64,000 bases of DNA, taken from assembly GCA_964591275.1 (NCBI GenBank), contig CAZQAE010000003.1:78830-142829 (forward strand). Direction: 5' to 3'. Both the position numbers and the translations under genes were made by a program. Of this stretch, positions 52,650 through 62,397 are shown in pieces (within the stretch, counting starts at the first letter, position 1; every line of letters begins with the position of its first letter). This DNA is from G963674685 sp964591275. GTDB lineage: Bacteria; Lernaellota; Lernaellaia; JACKCT01. A model generated the notes under the pieces. It was not told where the DNA came from. It saw nothing but the letters and a program-made list of their open reading frames with translations, and made no database searches.

Positions 52650-53492
52650 TTAATAATGCGTTGTCTGGTCGATCTTGCCGGTGCGTTTGGCGTAATTGTC
52701 GCACGTGCGAAAAATATAAGCGGACAATACGCAAAATACGACCGTCAGCCCCGCCAGTAAAATCATGTTCGCTTTCGTACTGAGGCCAACAAGGGCGTCT
52801 GAAAATTCCGCATGTCCGAAAGAACGCCGGACAATTTCCATCCAGTAGGTCATGGGCAACGCATACCCGATGAGCCGCGCCCACAGGGGAAGAAAATCGA
52901 CGGGGTAAAGCACGCCGGATACGAGCAGAAAAAGCGCTCCGACGCCTTCAGCCAGAAGCATGGAATGACGCGCGGTGATCAGGCACACGCCGGCAAAGAT
53001 AAGGCCCATGGCAACGGCGGACACGATGCCCAGCCCCATCGCGGGCAAAAGCAATTGCCAGTCGATCTGACTCAGGATGATGGGCAATCCCAATACCAGC
53101 CTGCCGAATCCGAGGATAATGAGAAGGGAGCTAAGGGCGATAAGCAGCATAATGACGCCGCGACCCGCGATGTAAACCCAGAAAGGCGTGGGAACAATGT
53201 AGATGTCGCGGATGACGCGGTAATGCTCCCGGTCCTGAATGACGACCCAGGAAATTCCTCCGGCGACCGCGAGGAAGATCGTGAAAAATGCGTTGCCCAC
53301 GAATATGGACAGGAAGTCAGCGTTCCCCGCCGGATTGTCCGTTACGGCTTTGAAAAGGAAATACAGGATGAGGCAAAGCGACAAAGGCCGCGTCGCCGCA
53401 TACAGGATGTATATCCAGGTTCTGGTCCAGTTGGCCTCTTCCTGCCAGCCCAGCCAAATGGCGGTTTTGAGTGTTGTATAAATCGCGTACAT
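52650..53492 (-). CDS. ABC-2 type permease (polysaccharide/lipid exporter family)
   Basis: A 280-residue integral membrane protein with six membrane segments and the ABC-2 features RDREHYRVIRDIYIVP-like loop, ARHSMLLAEGVGALFLLVSGVLYPVDFLPLWARLIGYALPMTYWMEIVRR. It would pair with an ATPase of the Wzt or NodI type; none is adjacent. A decayed second copy is at 50579-50745. The 53493-53743 gap shows no gene. Confidence 0.88.
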   Translation of the reverse strand: MYAIYTTLKTAIWLGWQEEANWTRTWIYILYAATRPLSLCLILYFLFKAVTDNPAGNADFLSIFVGNAFFTIFLAVAGGISWVVIQDREHYRVIRDIYIVPTPFWVYIAGRGVIMLLIALSSLLIILGFGRLVLGLPIILSQIDWQLLLPAMGLGIVSAVAMGLIFAGVCLITARHSMLLAEGVGALFLLVSGVLYPVDFLPLWARLIGYALPMTYWMEIVRRSFGHAEFSDALVGLSTKANMILLAGLTVVFCVLSAYIFRTCDNYAKRTGKIDQTTHY

Positions 53493-53743
53493 TTCAAGCC
53501 CAGCAATCAGTCATTCGTGGTCAGCGACCGGTTTTTCAAGGAATAAATTCTCTTTTCAGACAAAGAAAACCTTTGTTGAACCGTCAAATATCAGGTGTCG
53601 CGCAAATCCAAATATGCCTCGTCAGAGGCGCTGGAAAATACACTTTATTTGCCCAGCCTCCGACATCCGACTTTTAGTGTAGTGGTGAAATAAAGCGCTT
53701 GCAACCGTGACAGCGCCAGCCCCTGTTGCACGCGCCATGCACT

Positions 53744-55078
53744 CTAATGATCGAGGGTGAAGGTATCGAACACCGTTCCCGCAGGATCAATGGCGGAAAA
53801 GGTCGCGGAAGTTCCGGTGACCTCCACTTTAACAAAGTGATGCCGGGACTCGTACACGGTGATGAATTCAATATCATGCGACCAGCCGCTCAGGGAAGCG
53901 CCACCGCCTCCGGTAATGACGTGCGTGACGCCGTTCAGCTCGCCCCGCTCGTAATCATGGACATGCCCTGAAAACCAGGCGTCCACGCCGTAAAGTTCCA
54001 TCAGGGGAACGATGGAGGTACGCATATCCTCCGTTCCGCCGCCGCCTTCGGTCCAGGCCGGGTGGTGGCAATAGACAAACAGCCACTCGAGCTGATCGGC
54101 CTGCGCGCTTTGTAACTGGCTTTCAAACCAGTTGTACTGGAGAGAGCCTTGCGTGTAGTTCCAGTTGGAATTTAAGGCGATAAAGCGGCTGTTGCCGTAG
54201 TCAAAGGAGTACCAGAGTTCGTTTCCTGGGAAGGAAAATAATTTATAGTAAAAAAAGGACTCAGCTTCGTGATTTCCAATCGAAACGTAAAAGGGCGTTG
54301 TTTTCATCAAGTCCCCGGTCTGATTGAAAAATTGCTGGTCGTACTGCCAGAAGCTCCAGCCGTCTTCTATGATGTCGCCCACGTTCAGCACCAGATCCGG
54401 CGATTCGGCGGTTATGCCGCCGACCACGAGGGCGTGCTCCTGCGGCTGCGTGCGGTTGTCCCCGTAAACGACAAAGCTAAAGGGCGAATCCTCATTGGGC
54501 GCAGTGGAAAAAGTATTTGTTTCGCTTTGGGCGCCGTCTGATCGCACTGAGTAATAATAACTTGAGTCCGCATCCAGTTTTTCGACTTCGACTTCGTGCT
54601 TTCTCACCGGCTCCAAATCGCATTGATAAAAGCCCAGGTCTTCGGTTGCGCCGAAACGAATGACGGAATTGGAATCACGGTCGGTCTGCCACATAATCCT
54701 GATCGTGGTTTTCGTTACGTGCTGGAGGTAGGGTCCGCGAATGATATTCGGCGCATCGCCATATCCGTATGGCTCGCAGTCCACCGTCGAAGGGCCGGTG
54801 TCGTCATCGTCGCCCGTGTCGTCATCGTCGGCGCTGTCATCGTCGCCCATGGTGTCATCGTCTACGCAGTCATCGTCAATATCGTCGTTCGCGTCATCGT
54901 CCACGTCGTCGTTTATGGAATCATCATTGACATCGTCATCGGCGTCATCATTGGCGGCGTCGTCGACATTGTTGTCGCTGTCGTCATCATCATCGTCAGA
55001 ACAGCTTGCCAAACAGCCCAGGACACAAAGTAAAAGGCTGATAGCTGACAGCAAACAAAACATTCGATTTAGGTGCAT
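53744..55078 (-). CDS. Metallophosphoesterase lipoprotein (purple-acid-phosphatase type)
   Basis: A 444-residue lipoprotein with lipobox LASC followed by a long Asp/Asn-rich tether (about 28-95). A fibronectin-III-like N-domain (GPYLQHVTKTTIRIMWQTD) leads into a calcineurin-like catalytic domain with GDNR, NVGDII, IGNHE, YCHHP and GHVHDYE, all metal-binding blocks of purple acid phosphatases. Likely hydrolyses phosphate esters at the cell surface. The start at 55078 follows GAGGAG; the longer frame to 55291 lacks a signal peptide. Confidence 0.88.
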   Translation of the reverse strand: MHLNRMFCLLSAISLLLCVLGCLASCSDDDDDDSDNNVDDAANDDADDDVNDDSINDDVDDDANDDIDDDCVDDDTMGDDDSADDDDTGDDDDTGPSTVDCEPYGYGDAPNIIRGPYLQHVTKTTIRIMWQTDRDSNSVIRFGATEDLGFYQCDLEPVRKHEVEVEKLDADSSYYYSVRSDGAQSETNTFSTAPNEDSPFSFVVYGDNRTQPQEHALVVGGITAESPDLVLNVGDIIEDGWSFWQYDQQFFNQTGDLMKTTPFYVSIGNHEAESFFYYKLFSFPGNELWYSFDYGNSRFIALNSNWNYTQGSLQYNWFESQLQSAQADQLEWLFVYCHHPAWTEGGGGTEDMRTSIVPLMELYGVDAWFSGHVHDYERGELNGVTHVITGGGGASLSGWSHDIEFITVYESRHHFVKVEVTGTSATFSAIDPAGTVFDTFTLDH

Positions 55079-55313
55079 GGCTTCGTACTCCTCGCATGTG
55101 ATGCATCGGCCTTTGGCAGCGATATCATGTCCGAACGGTTCATGAAAGGAAATACTTTCCGGCAGGTCTGGTAAGGACACTAGCGGAAGGCCAGTGTTTT
55201 CTCGCCACACAGCCATCTTCCGGCCGGTCGTCCTTCCTTGCCCTTTGCATTTCGGCATGATACCAAATACCGCGTTTTCGCTGCTCATCATTTAAATTTT
55301 GGGGTGATTGCCG

Positions 55314-56219
55314 ATGATTTCCGACAAAAAGCGTTTTGCGCCGATTCTCAGTCTTTTTGCGCTGGCACTGGTCGTTTTTGTTCCCGCCATCTACGCGCTG
55401 TATCTCGATGACATAGGTTCGGAGGTCTCCTTTGAAATCATCCCGAACAAGCCAATGCAAATGACAATCCCCAAAGTTACGATGACTGCGTCGCAGGAAG
55501 CCAAACTCGTCGCCGGCAAGCCAGTGTGCCTTCTCCTGGATTCGCCGGACGGAGTTAAAAAGGGATATATGCGCGTGTTTTTGCCTTTTGCGCCCTCGAC
55601 CGTGTGGGGCGTCATCATGGATATCAAGCACTTCGACCTGGTCTCTCCCGATTTCCCAAAGAACGGTTCATTGACCTCCAAACGCCGCACTTTCATGCCC
55701 TACACTTTCGACAACAAGGTATGCGGCGCAAACAATGAATACCTCTATCAACTCCTGGTCATGCCGCTGGTATCGCCCCGTCATTTCACCATGACTCGCC
55801 ATGGAAGCCGAAAGGGATTTCCCTGGGAAAGCCATTGGCGGCAAACCAAAGAGATGAAATGTCAGGATAAATGGAATCCGGAAATGGACAAGTATCGCAA
55901 AAACGCCGTCGTAACCGCGAAGAACGATGGTTGCTGGCATCTTTCCCCGCTACCCAAAAAGTTCGTGAAAACCAAGGCCGACCTGCTCAAAACGGACTGT
56001 CACTATTTTGTGGATACAAACCCCGGCGGCAACCTCGGTTCGCTCATGGCCGTTGTCAATAAAGCCACGACAATCGCCATGCCTGCACTGGCGAAAAATG
56101 TAATATTTCAGTGCAGTCGCTGGGAAGGCCACCTGAAAAAGCACCACAACGCCGATGACAATAAAGCCTGGAAAAGGGAAATAGCCGATTATAAAAAGGC
56201 CGTGGGATACACCGACTGA
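55314..56219 (+). CDS. START/SRPBCC-like membrane-anchored protein
   Basis: A 301-residue protein with an N-terminal signal anchor (about 8-28) and a globular region with KGYMRVFLPFAPSTVWGVIMDIKHF and the LVMPLVSPRHFTM motif, which resembles START/SRPBCC lipid-binding domains. ATG at 55314 is preferred; an upstream TTG (55308) is possible. Divergent from the metallophosphoesterase gene. Function unknown. Confidence 0.62.
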   Translation: MISDKKRFAPILSLFALALVVFVPAIYALYLDDIGSEVSFEIIPNKPMQMTIPKVTMTASQEAKLVAGKPVCLLLDSPDGVKKGYMRVFLPFAPSTVWGVIMDIKHFDLVSPDFPKNGSLTSKRRTFMPYTFDNKVCGANNEYLYQLLVMPLVSPRHFTMTRHGSRKGFPWESHWRQTKEMKCQDKWNPEMDKYRKNAVVTAKNDGCWHLSPLPKKFVKTKADLLKTDCHYFVDTNPGGNLGSLMAVVNKATTIAMPALAKNVIFQCSRWEGHLKKHHNADDNKAWKREIADYKKAVGYTD

Positions 56220-56314
56220 CAGGCTGTAAGGGAACCGCGATTGCTCGGTCGCGCCGACTTGTCCGCCGTAACTTTAGCGGAGGAGGAAGCCTTGGCGATG
56301 GCGAATAGCGGCGA

Positions 56315-57643
56315 TTATTCACCCTTCGCTTCAAAGATCGAGGCGAAAAATCCTTCCGGCTCACGCATCGTGGGGAAAAACACATAGTCGCCGTCGCGTG
56401 TTGCCGCGCGCAATCCGCTATCGAGAATTTCCCCGGCGTCGAGCTTATCAAATTCAGGATGCTTTTTACAAAACCGGTCTGTCACGCCCCGGTTTTCTTC
56501 CGGCGAAAGCGTGCAGACAGAGTAAAGGAGCAGCCCGCCTTTTTTCACATGCCGCGAAGCGTTTTCGAGTAATGCCAACTGCAATCGGGCCAGAGGGGGG
56601 ATCTTCTCTTTCGTCAATCGCCACTTGGCCTCCGGATTCTTCGCCAATTCCCCCAGGCCGCTGCACGGAGCATCCACGAGAACCCGGTCGAAAGGTCCTC
56701 CCGGCGCGACAAAAGGCTCCGAAGCATCACGATGGATGGTTGTGATGTTGCCGAGACCCATGCGCTCTGCATTTTGCCGCACCAGATTCAATCGCCCCTC
56801 GTGCGCGTCCAGCGCTGTGACACGGCCCGAAGGACCGACGGCCTCAGCCAGCGCCATCGTTTTTCCGCCCGGCGCGGAGCATACGTCCAGTACGCGCTGG
56901 CCGGTTTTCGCGCCGATAAACTCCGCCGCCAATTGACTCGCCTCGCCCTGCACGAAACACAGGCCATCGGCGAAGGCTTTGGACTTTAAGGTTTTTTCCA
57001 GTTGTCGCACGCGCAGGCCCCGCGTGGAAAAGCGCGTGGGGTTTGCCTCAATGCCTTCATCGTATAGCCGCGCGATAAGCTGATCACGGTCAATACCCGC
57101 AGCCCGCAGCACACCCACCGGCTCTTGCCCGAAAGCCTGGCAAATGCGCTGGGCTGCATCGCGACCGTATGCGTCGGTCCAGAGTCTGATGATCCAATCC
57201 GGGCACGAATACCGTATCCCGACCGATTCGATCTCATCGGTGGCCGTCGGCTGAGGCAGTGAATTTTTCACGCGGGCCAGGTTGCGCATGACGGCGTTGA
57301 CGAATCCCGACGCACGGCGCGGAACCAGCTTGACCGTCTCATCCACGGCGGCGCGATCAGGAATGCGGTCCAGAAAAGCCAACTGAAAAAGTCCCATCCG
57401 CAAGGCATCCAGAACCGCAGGTTCCAGCTTGGTCGTGGGGATTTTGGAATACCGGTCGATCCACCAGTCGAGCCGTCGCCTGTGGCGCATCACGCCGTGC
57501 GTGATGGCGGTGGTTAGGCGCCGGTCGGCCTCGTCGAGGTCGGAGCGTTTGAAGGCGGCGTCCAGATAAAGGTCAAGATAGGCGTCCCGCCCGCGAAAAG
57601 CGGTCAGGGCATCGTAGGCGATTCGGCGTGCACAGGGTTTCAT
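56315..57643 (-). CDS. rsmB: 16S rRNA (cytosine-967 C5)-methyltransferase
   Basis: A 442-residue RsmB protein. The N-terminal NusB-like domain (MKPCARRIAYDALTAF) is followed by the Nol1/Nop2/Sun catalytic domain with DVCSAPGGKTMALAEAV, the DAPCSGLGELAKNPEAKW block and YSVCTLSPEEN, whose two Cys are catalytic. The start follows fmt by one base, as is usual for fmt-rsmB operons. Confidence 0.94.
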   Translation of the reverse strand: MKPCARRIAYDALTAFRGRDAYLDLYLDAAFKRSDLDEADRRLTTAITHGVMRHRRRLDWWIDRYSKIPTTKLEPAVLDALRMGLFQLAFLDRIPDRAAVDETVKLVPRRASGFVNAVMRNLARVKNSLPQPTATDEIESVGIRYSCPDWIIRLWTDAYGRDAAQRICQAFGQEPVGVLRAAGIDRDQLIARLYDEGIEANPTRFSTRGLRVRQLEKTLKSKAFADGLCFVQGEASQLAAEFIGAKTGQRVLDVCSAPGGKTMALAEAVGPSGRVTALDAHEGRLNLVRQNAERMGLGNITTIHRDASEPFVAPGGPFDRVLVDAPCSGLGELAKNPEAKWRLTKEKIPPLARLQLALLENASRHVKKGGLLLYSVCTLSPEENRGVTDRFCKKHPEFDKLDAGEILDSGLRAATRDGDYVFFPTMREPEGFFASIFEAKGE

Positions 57644-58570
57644 TTATTGCCCCAGGACCTGGCCGGATTTGATAGGCATGCCGCACAGGAAACAGCCGAC
57701 GTCCATGCATTTTTTGCCTTCAAGCTGCACTTCCAGCAATTGCAATGAACCGGTCCCGGCGCCGACCAGCAAGCCATCGGCGTCCGCCCGCGTGATGACG
57801 CCCGGCTCCGCGCCGACATCGGACACAGCCCTGGCTTTAACAATCTTGAGACGCTTGCCGCGCAAGGTCGTCTGCGCCCCGGGCCACGGCGTCACGCCGC
57901 GAATGAGGCGGTCGATGCTCTCAGCCGATCTGGTCCAATCGATCACGCCGTCTTCCTTTTTGAGCATGGGAGCGAGCGTGGCGGCGGCGTGATCCTGCGG
58001 CTCGAACCGGACTTCGCCTCGCTCCAGTTTTTGCATGGCTTCAACCATGAGGGAAGCGGCGACGTCCGCCATTTTTTGCGTGAGAGTCTCGGCGGTGTCC
58101 TCATTTGAAATCGGCACTTCGCTGCGCAGTGAAGTGGGGCCGGAGTCCATGCCCTCGTCCATTTTCATGATCGTGACGCCCGCAATTTTTTCGCCATGAA
58201 TTATTGCCCAGTTGATGGGCGCTGCGCCACGATATTTTGGCAGAAGCGAGGCGTGCGCGTTAATGCATCCCCGCGGCGGAAGGTCGAGCAGGTTTTTTCT
58301 CAAAAATTTCCCGTAAGCCGCCACGGCAATAACATCCGGTTTCACGTCGGCGATGGCGCGGAACGCAGCTTCGTCCAGCTTGGGCGGCTGCGTGATGGGT
58401 AAGCCCAACTCATTGGCAGTCTCGTGAACCGGCGTCGGACAAAGGCGGCAGCCCCGCCCTTTTGGCCTGTCGGGCTGCGAAACGACGAGGCTTGGCGCAT
58501 AGCCCCCATGGGAGAGGGCTCTGAGAACCACGGCGGCAAAATATGGCGTTCCCATAAAAACGATGCGCAT
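57644..58570 (-). CDS. fmt: Methionyl-tRNA formyltransferase
   Basis: Formylates initiator Met-tRNA. The 308 residues have MRIVFMGTPYFA, NAHASLLPKYRGAAPI (formyl-THF site), the MDEGMDSGP segment and the C-terminal OB domain. The stop abuts the rsmB ATG. No peptide deformylase gene is visible. Confidence 0.95.
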   Translation of the reverse strand: MRIVFMGTPYFAAVVLRALSHGGYAPSLVVSQPDRPKGRGCRLCPTPVHETANELGLPITQPPKLDEAAFRAIADVKPDVIAVAAYGKFLRKNLLDLPPRGCINAHASLLPKYRGAAPINWAIIHGEKIAGVTIMKMDEGMDSGPTSLRSEVPISNEDTAETLTQKMADVAASLMVEAMQKLERGEVRFEPQDHAAATLAPMLKKEDGVIDWTRSAESIDRLIRGVTPWPGAQTTLRGKRLKIVKARAVSDVGAEPGVITRADADGLLVGAGTGSLQLLEVQLEGKKCMDVGCFLCGMPIKSGQVLGQ

Positions 58571-58834
58571 GACAACTCCATCGATAACTGACGCACGCGT
58601 ACACTATAGAGCAAATTTTCCGACAAGGTCACGCCTTAAGCGATAGCCGTCGCGATTCTTTAAAAAGTTTTTGCCGAAGGCGTATTAACTGATGCAGATC
58701 CGCATGTTCATCAGCAGAAAAGAAGACTTGACTGTCAAATGACCCCAGGGCGCTGTTTATACAACGAGGGCACTTTTAAAGGAGTTGAATTCAAGTAGGT
58801 TTCTGGCGACAATCGTCTTCCCATAGAGGATGCA

Positions 58835-59749
58835 ATGATGAATCTCCAACTGGTCAATTTTTCAGCGTACTGCCTGCTCTTTCTACTAACCTTGTCTGGA
58901 GGTTGCTCCAGCAGGAAATGGAAGGAAGACCCACGGAATACGCAAGAAGCCGCCAAGGCCATCTTATTGCCGGTAGAGAAGCCTATAAGCCCGCAAGAAA
59001 CCACGCCCAAGGCAGTCTTATTGCCGGTAGAGGGGTCTATCAGTCCAATAGAACTTGATCATCAGAATGAATACGAGCGCGTGCGCTTCGCGCGGTCCGA
59101 AAAAAACGAGGACATCATTGCCTTGTTCACCAAGGCGCAGGTGATTTATCCACCAAAACGCCTTTTTCTTCGAGCGTTTAAAGGGAGTATTGAGCTTGAG
59201 TTGTGGGCTCAGGGAACTGAGGCACAAGAATTCCAGTTGATTAAAACATACAATTTTTCCAATGAATCGGGAACATATGGCCCCAAGAGAAAGCAAGGGG
59301 ATGCTCAGATCCCTGAAGGCGTTTACCGAATAAACCGATTCAATCCCATGAGCCATTATTATCTGTCTTTGGGATTAAACTACCCCAACAAAAGTGACCG
59401 CATATTAGGATCTAAAAATCCAGGAGGCGATATCTTCATTCATGGCGATGGCGTGGTCGCTGGATGTATCCCGATCGCGGACAACGAAATCAAGGAACTG
59501 TATATCATCGCCCTGGATGCCTACTCGAAGGGAAATCCGATTTCCGTTCATATTTTTCCCATGAGGATGGATGCCAAAAATATGCGCTTGCTGAAAGAGT
59601 TCAGCGATAAATATGACTCATCTCTTTTTCCCCTCTGGCAATCGTTGAAAAGAATATGTGATTTCTTCGAGCGAAGTCATCTGCTTCCCAGGGTAGATAT
59701 TAATACCAAAGGCGCTTACCTTCTTCGGGAAGACGCCTTTAGCGATTAA
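58835..59749 (+). CDS. L,D-transpeptidase-like (YkuD/ErfK) lipoprotein
   Basis: A 304-residue protein with lipobox LSGGC (about C24) and the YkuD catalytic block IFIHGDGVVAGCIPI (HG...GC with catalytic Cys). Family members cross-link or trim peptidoglycan; the YafK-like branch fits. Near the N-terminus a segment KAILLPVEKPISP is repeated as KAVLLPVEGSISP (about 30-70). The coding sequence is visibly AT-richer than its neighbours. The start has GAGG upstream. The region to 59993 contains nothing recognised. Confidence 0.82.
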   Translation: MMNLQLVNFSAYCLLFLLTLSGGCSSRKWKEDPRNTQEAAKAILLPVEKPISPQETTPKAVLLPVEGSISPIELDHQNEYERVRFARSEKNEDIIALFTKAQVIYPPKRLFLRAFKGSIELELWAQGTEAQEFQLIKTYNFSNESGTYGPKRKQGDAQIPEGVYRINRFNPMSHYYLSLGLNYPNKSDRILGSKNPGGDIFIHGDGVVAGCIPIADNEIKELYIIALDAYSKGNPISVHIFPMRMDAKNMRLLKEFSDKYDSSLFPLWQSLKRICDFFERSHLLPRVDINTKGAYLLREDAFSD

Positions 59750-59993
59750 CGGGGATAATCTTGCTCCAGTGTGGCGCTTTTCAGCTGCCACCCGCTTCAT
59801 TTTTCGATCACCTCTTTGAAAGAAAATGAAATCGGGAATAGAATATTTGGTGACTCTGGGGCTGTTAGAAAAGTCGAATTTGACGCAATTCTGGAATGTA
59901 TCTCCTACAACCCAAACCCAAAACCCAGGACCAAAAACCCTAACAAAGCTTTCCATATTCGAAATTCCGCATTTCTCCATCCGCTCCTACATT

Positions 59994-60377
59994 TTAAATA
60001 TCCAGGCGGATCCAACGGGTGCAGTAGCGGTGCGCGAATTTGAGAAGCGCGAAAAGGTCCTGCCCTTCGTGAGCGAAGACGCGGACTCTGCCCTGCGCGT
60101 CGCGCGCGACAATCAGCCCCTCGTCAACTTGCCCCTGCGCGTGTTCGCCGCGAATCGTCAACACGGCATCCGGAGGCACGGATACGACTTCCAGGATTTT
60201 GTCCTCGTAATCAAATAAAGCGATTTGGGCAAGGGCGTGGTATGCGTGTTTGGCGTTCGCCGCGCTTTGCGTGGTTTTCCCCCGGAACTTGTCCGGGTAT
60301 TAGAGAGCATCCGCTGGCGCCAGCAACGCGGTTTCGGCTTCGGTCAACAGTTTTTCACCGGCGAATATTTTCAGCAT
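59994..60377 (-). pseudogene. Small protein gene of unknown function with in-frame TAA
   Basis: A 128-codon frame from ATG at 60377 is interrupted by TAA at 60300-60302 (after codon 25, APADAL-stop-YPDKFRG) and then continues for 102 codons (ALFDYEDKILEVVSVPPDAVL, GLIVARDAQGRVRVFAHEGQD, FAHRYCTRWIRLDI). The second part shows clear coding character, so the stop looks recent. The upstream acyl-CoA synthetase ends 20 nt before the start codon on the same strand. No family recognised. Confidence 0.6.
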
Positions 60378-60396
60378 GGGTTAGGGTCGGGCTTTT

Positions 60397-62193
60397 CTAA
60401 TACATCCCGTCAATCTGATCTTCATAAGCTTTCATGACGTTTTTGCGCCGGACCTTCATTGTTGGCGTCAGCATATCGTTTTCCACGCTGAAAGGCTCCA
60501 ACAAAACCTCGAATTTTTTGATGGTTTCATACTTGGCCAAACTCAGGTTGGCCTTTGTAATGCGCTTTGTCAGCTCATCGCGAACCAGATCGCTTTTCGC
60601 CAGTTCGTTCATATCGCCCTTAAATCCCTGCTCCTCGGCAAAGACTTTGAGCCAATCGGGACTTGGCGCCACCAGCGCGGTCAGATACTTGCGCTTGTCG
60701 CCGATGATGGCGACCTGCTCAATGGCCGGGTCGAGCTTGATGAGATTTTCAATATTTTGCGGGGAGATATTCTTGCCCCCGGCGGTAATGATGATGTCCT
60801 TTTTGCGATCCGTAATATAAAGATACCCGTCTTCGTCAATCTTGCCGATATCTCCGGTATAGAACCACCCATCCACAATGGCTTCCGCAGTGGCCTCGGG
60901 CTTGTTCCAATAGCCGAGCATGATCTGTGGGCCGCGCACGAGAACCTCGCCGTCGTCGGCGATTTTCAGCTCAGTATCTTTAATCGGAAGACCTACGGAT
61001 CCGAGCCGGATATGGCCCGGGCTGTTTCCGGAAACGCCCGGCGCAGTCTCTGTCAGGCCGTAAGCCTCCACACCAATAATCCCGGCAGCGGCAAAGAAGT
61101 GCTGAATGTCCAGGGCAAGTGGCGCCGCAGCGTAGCATAGAACCTGAATGTTGCCGCCGAAAAATCCCCGGATTTTTTGGTGGACGAGTTTGTCGGCGAC
61201 TTTCATTTTTATCTTCAGCAACAATGGCAAGGGATTTCCGTCGAGATTGTCCTGCATTGCCGATTTGCCGACCTCGATGGCCCAGTTGAAAAGTTTTTTC
61301 TTGCTCGGGCTTGCGCTGCCCAGGCCAACCTGGATTTTTTCGAATATCTTTTCAAGCAAACGCGGAACGGTGACAAAAAATTTCGGTTTGATTTCCTGCA
61401 AGTTTTGGGGAACCTTCTCGATGGATTCAGCAAAATTCACAATGCCGTGATGCATCATAAAGACGTAGAGTTCCATGCGCCCGAAGGAATGGCATATGGG
61501 CAGAAACAACAGGTTAGTATCGCCGGTATCCAGCGGCAGAAAATCTTTAACGGCCTCGATGTTCGACACCATGTTCCGGTGGCTAAGCATCACGCCCTTG
61601 GGATTTCCGGTAGTGCCGGATGTGTAGATGAGCGTCGCCGTTTTTTCAGGGTCGATGGATTCGACGCACTTATCGACATCCCGGCGTTTGTGGTTGCTGC
61701 GCCCGGATTCCATGAAAGTCGAATAATCGGTGACGAAATCGTCTGTGCCGGTGTAACCCTCGATGACAATCGCCTTGCGCAATTTGGGCAGTTTGTCTTT
61801 GATGGCAAAAATTTTGTCGAGCTGGATCTGGTTTTCAACGAACACCATCTCGGCACCCGAATCATCCAGGATATATGCGATCTGCTCGGCAGTATTCGTG
61901 GGATAGACCGGAACATTGATGATGTCGGCGGATTGCGATCCCATGTCTATGACGGCCCACTCAGGACGGTTTCCCGAAATGATTGCAATATGGCTGCGGG
62001 CCTTGACGCCTTCGACCATCAACTGCGAGGCCATTGAGACAACGCTGTTCTCCAATTCCCTCCACTTGATGTCGACCCATTTCCCATCCTTTTTGTGACG
62101 CATGACCGTATCGTTCGACCACATTCGGCACCTGGAAAAAAACAATTGCGGAATGGGTTTGGAGTATTGGGACCACGCACTCGCTTTTGCCAT
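60397..62193 (-). CDS. Long-chain acyl-CoA synthetase (AMP-forming)
   Basis: A 598-residue adenylate-forming enzyme with TLIYTSGTTGNPKGVMLSH (P-loop), EAYGLTETAPGVSGN, YWNKPEATAEAI, GWFYTGDIGKIDEDGYLYITDRKKD and a C-terminal GKNISPQNIENLI segment. The order and size are typical of FAA1/FadD15-like ligases, which activate fatty acids as CoA thioesters. The start at 62193 (MAKASAWSQYSKPIPQLFF) is reasonable with AGGAGA upstream. Confidence 0.93.
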   Translation of the reverse strand: MAKASAWSQYSKPIPQLFFSRCRMWSNDTVMRHKKDGKWVDIKWRELENSVVSMASQLMVEGVKARSHIAIISGNRPEWAVIDMGSQSADIINVPVYPTNTAEQIAYILDDSGAEMVFVENQIQLDKIFAIKDKLPKLRKAIVIEGYTGTDDFVTDYSTFMESGRSNHKRRDVDKCVESIDPEKTATLIYTSGTTGNPKGVMLSHRNMVSNIEAVKDFLPLDTGDTNLLFLPICHSFGRMELYVFMMHHGIVNFAESIEKVPQNLQEIKPKFFVTVPRLLEKIFEKIQVGLGSASPSKKKLFNWAIEVGKSAMQDNLDGNPLPLLLKIKMKVADKLVHQKIRGFFGGNIQVLCYAAAPLALDIQHFFAAAGIIGVEAYGLTETAPGVSGNSPGHIRLGSVGLPIKDTELKIADDGEVLVRGPQIMLGYWNKPEATAEAIVDGWFYTGDIGKIDEDGYLYITDRKKDIIITAGGKNISPQNIENLIKLDPAIEQVAIIGDKRKYLTALVAPSPDWLKVFAEEQGFKGDMNELAKSDLVRDELTKRITKANLSLAKYETIKKFEVLLEPFSVENDMLTPTMKVRRKNVMKAYEDQIDGMY

Positions 62194-62327
62194 CTTGCCG
62201 TCTCCTGGTGAAAAATTTTTGTGATGCCGCTCTTTACAAATTGTCTATCCTAAATACCTCGCCGTCGTCAAACATAGGCCCCGGGGAAGTTAAAATAATC
62301 TTCCGCAAATCCACTACTGATCTAAAA

Positions 62328-62360
62328 GAAATGGCGGCTCGGATGAGCCGCCATTTTTCA
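62328..62360 (-). terminator. Rho-independent terminator (bidirectional look) after the 62398-63072 gene
   Basis: A 10-bp stem ATGGCGGCTC/GAGCCGCCAT with loop GGAT (62331-62354) is flanked by A and T runs. Confidence 0.85.
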
Positions 62361-62397
62361 TGATTTACGATGTCGAAAGCGAAAGCCTAAACTCAAG

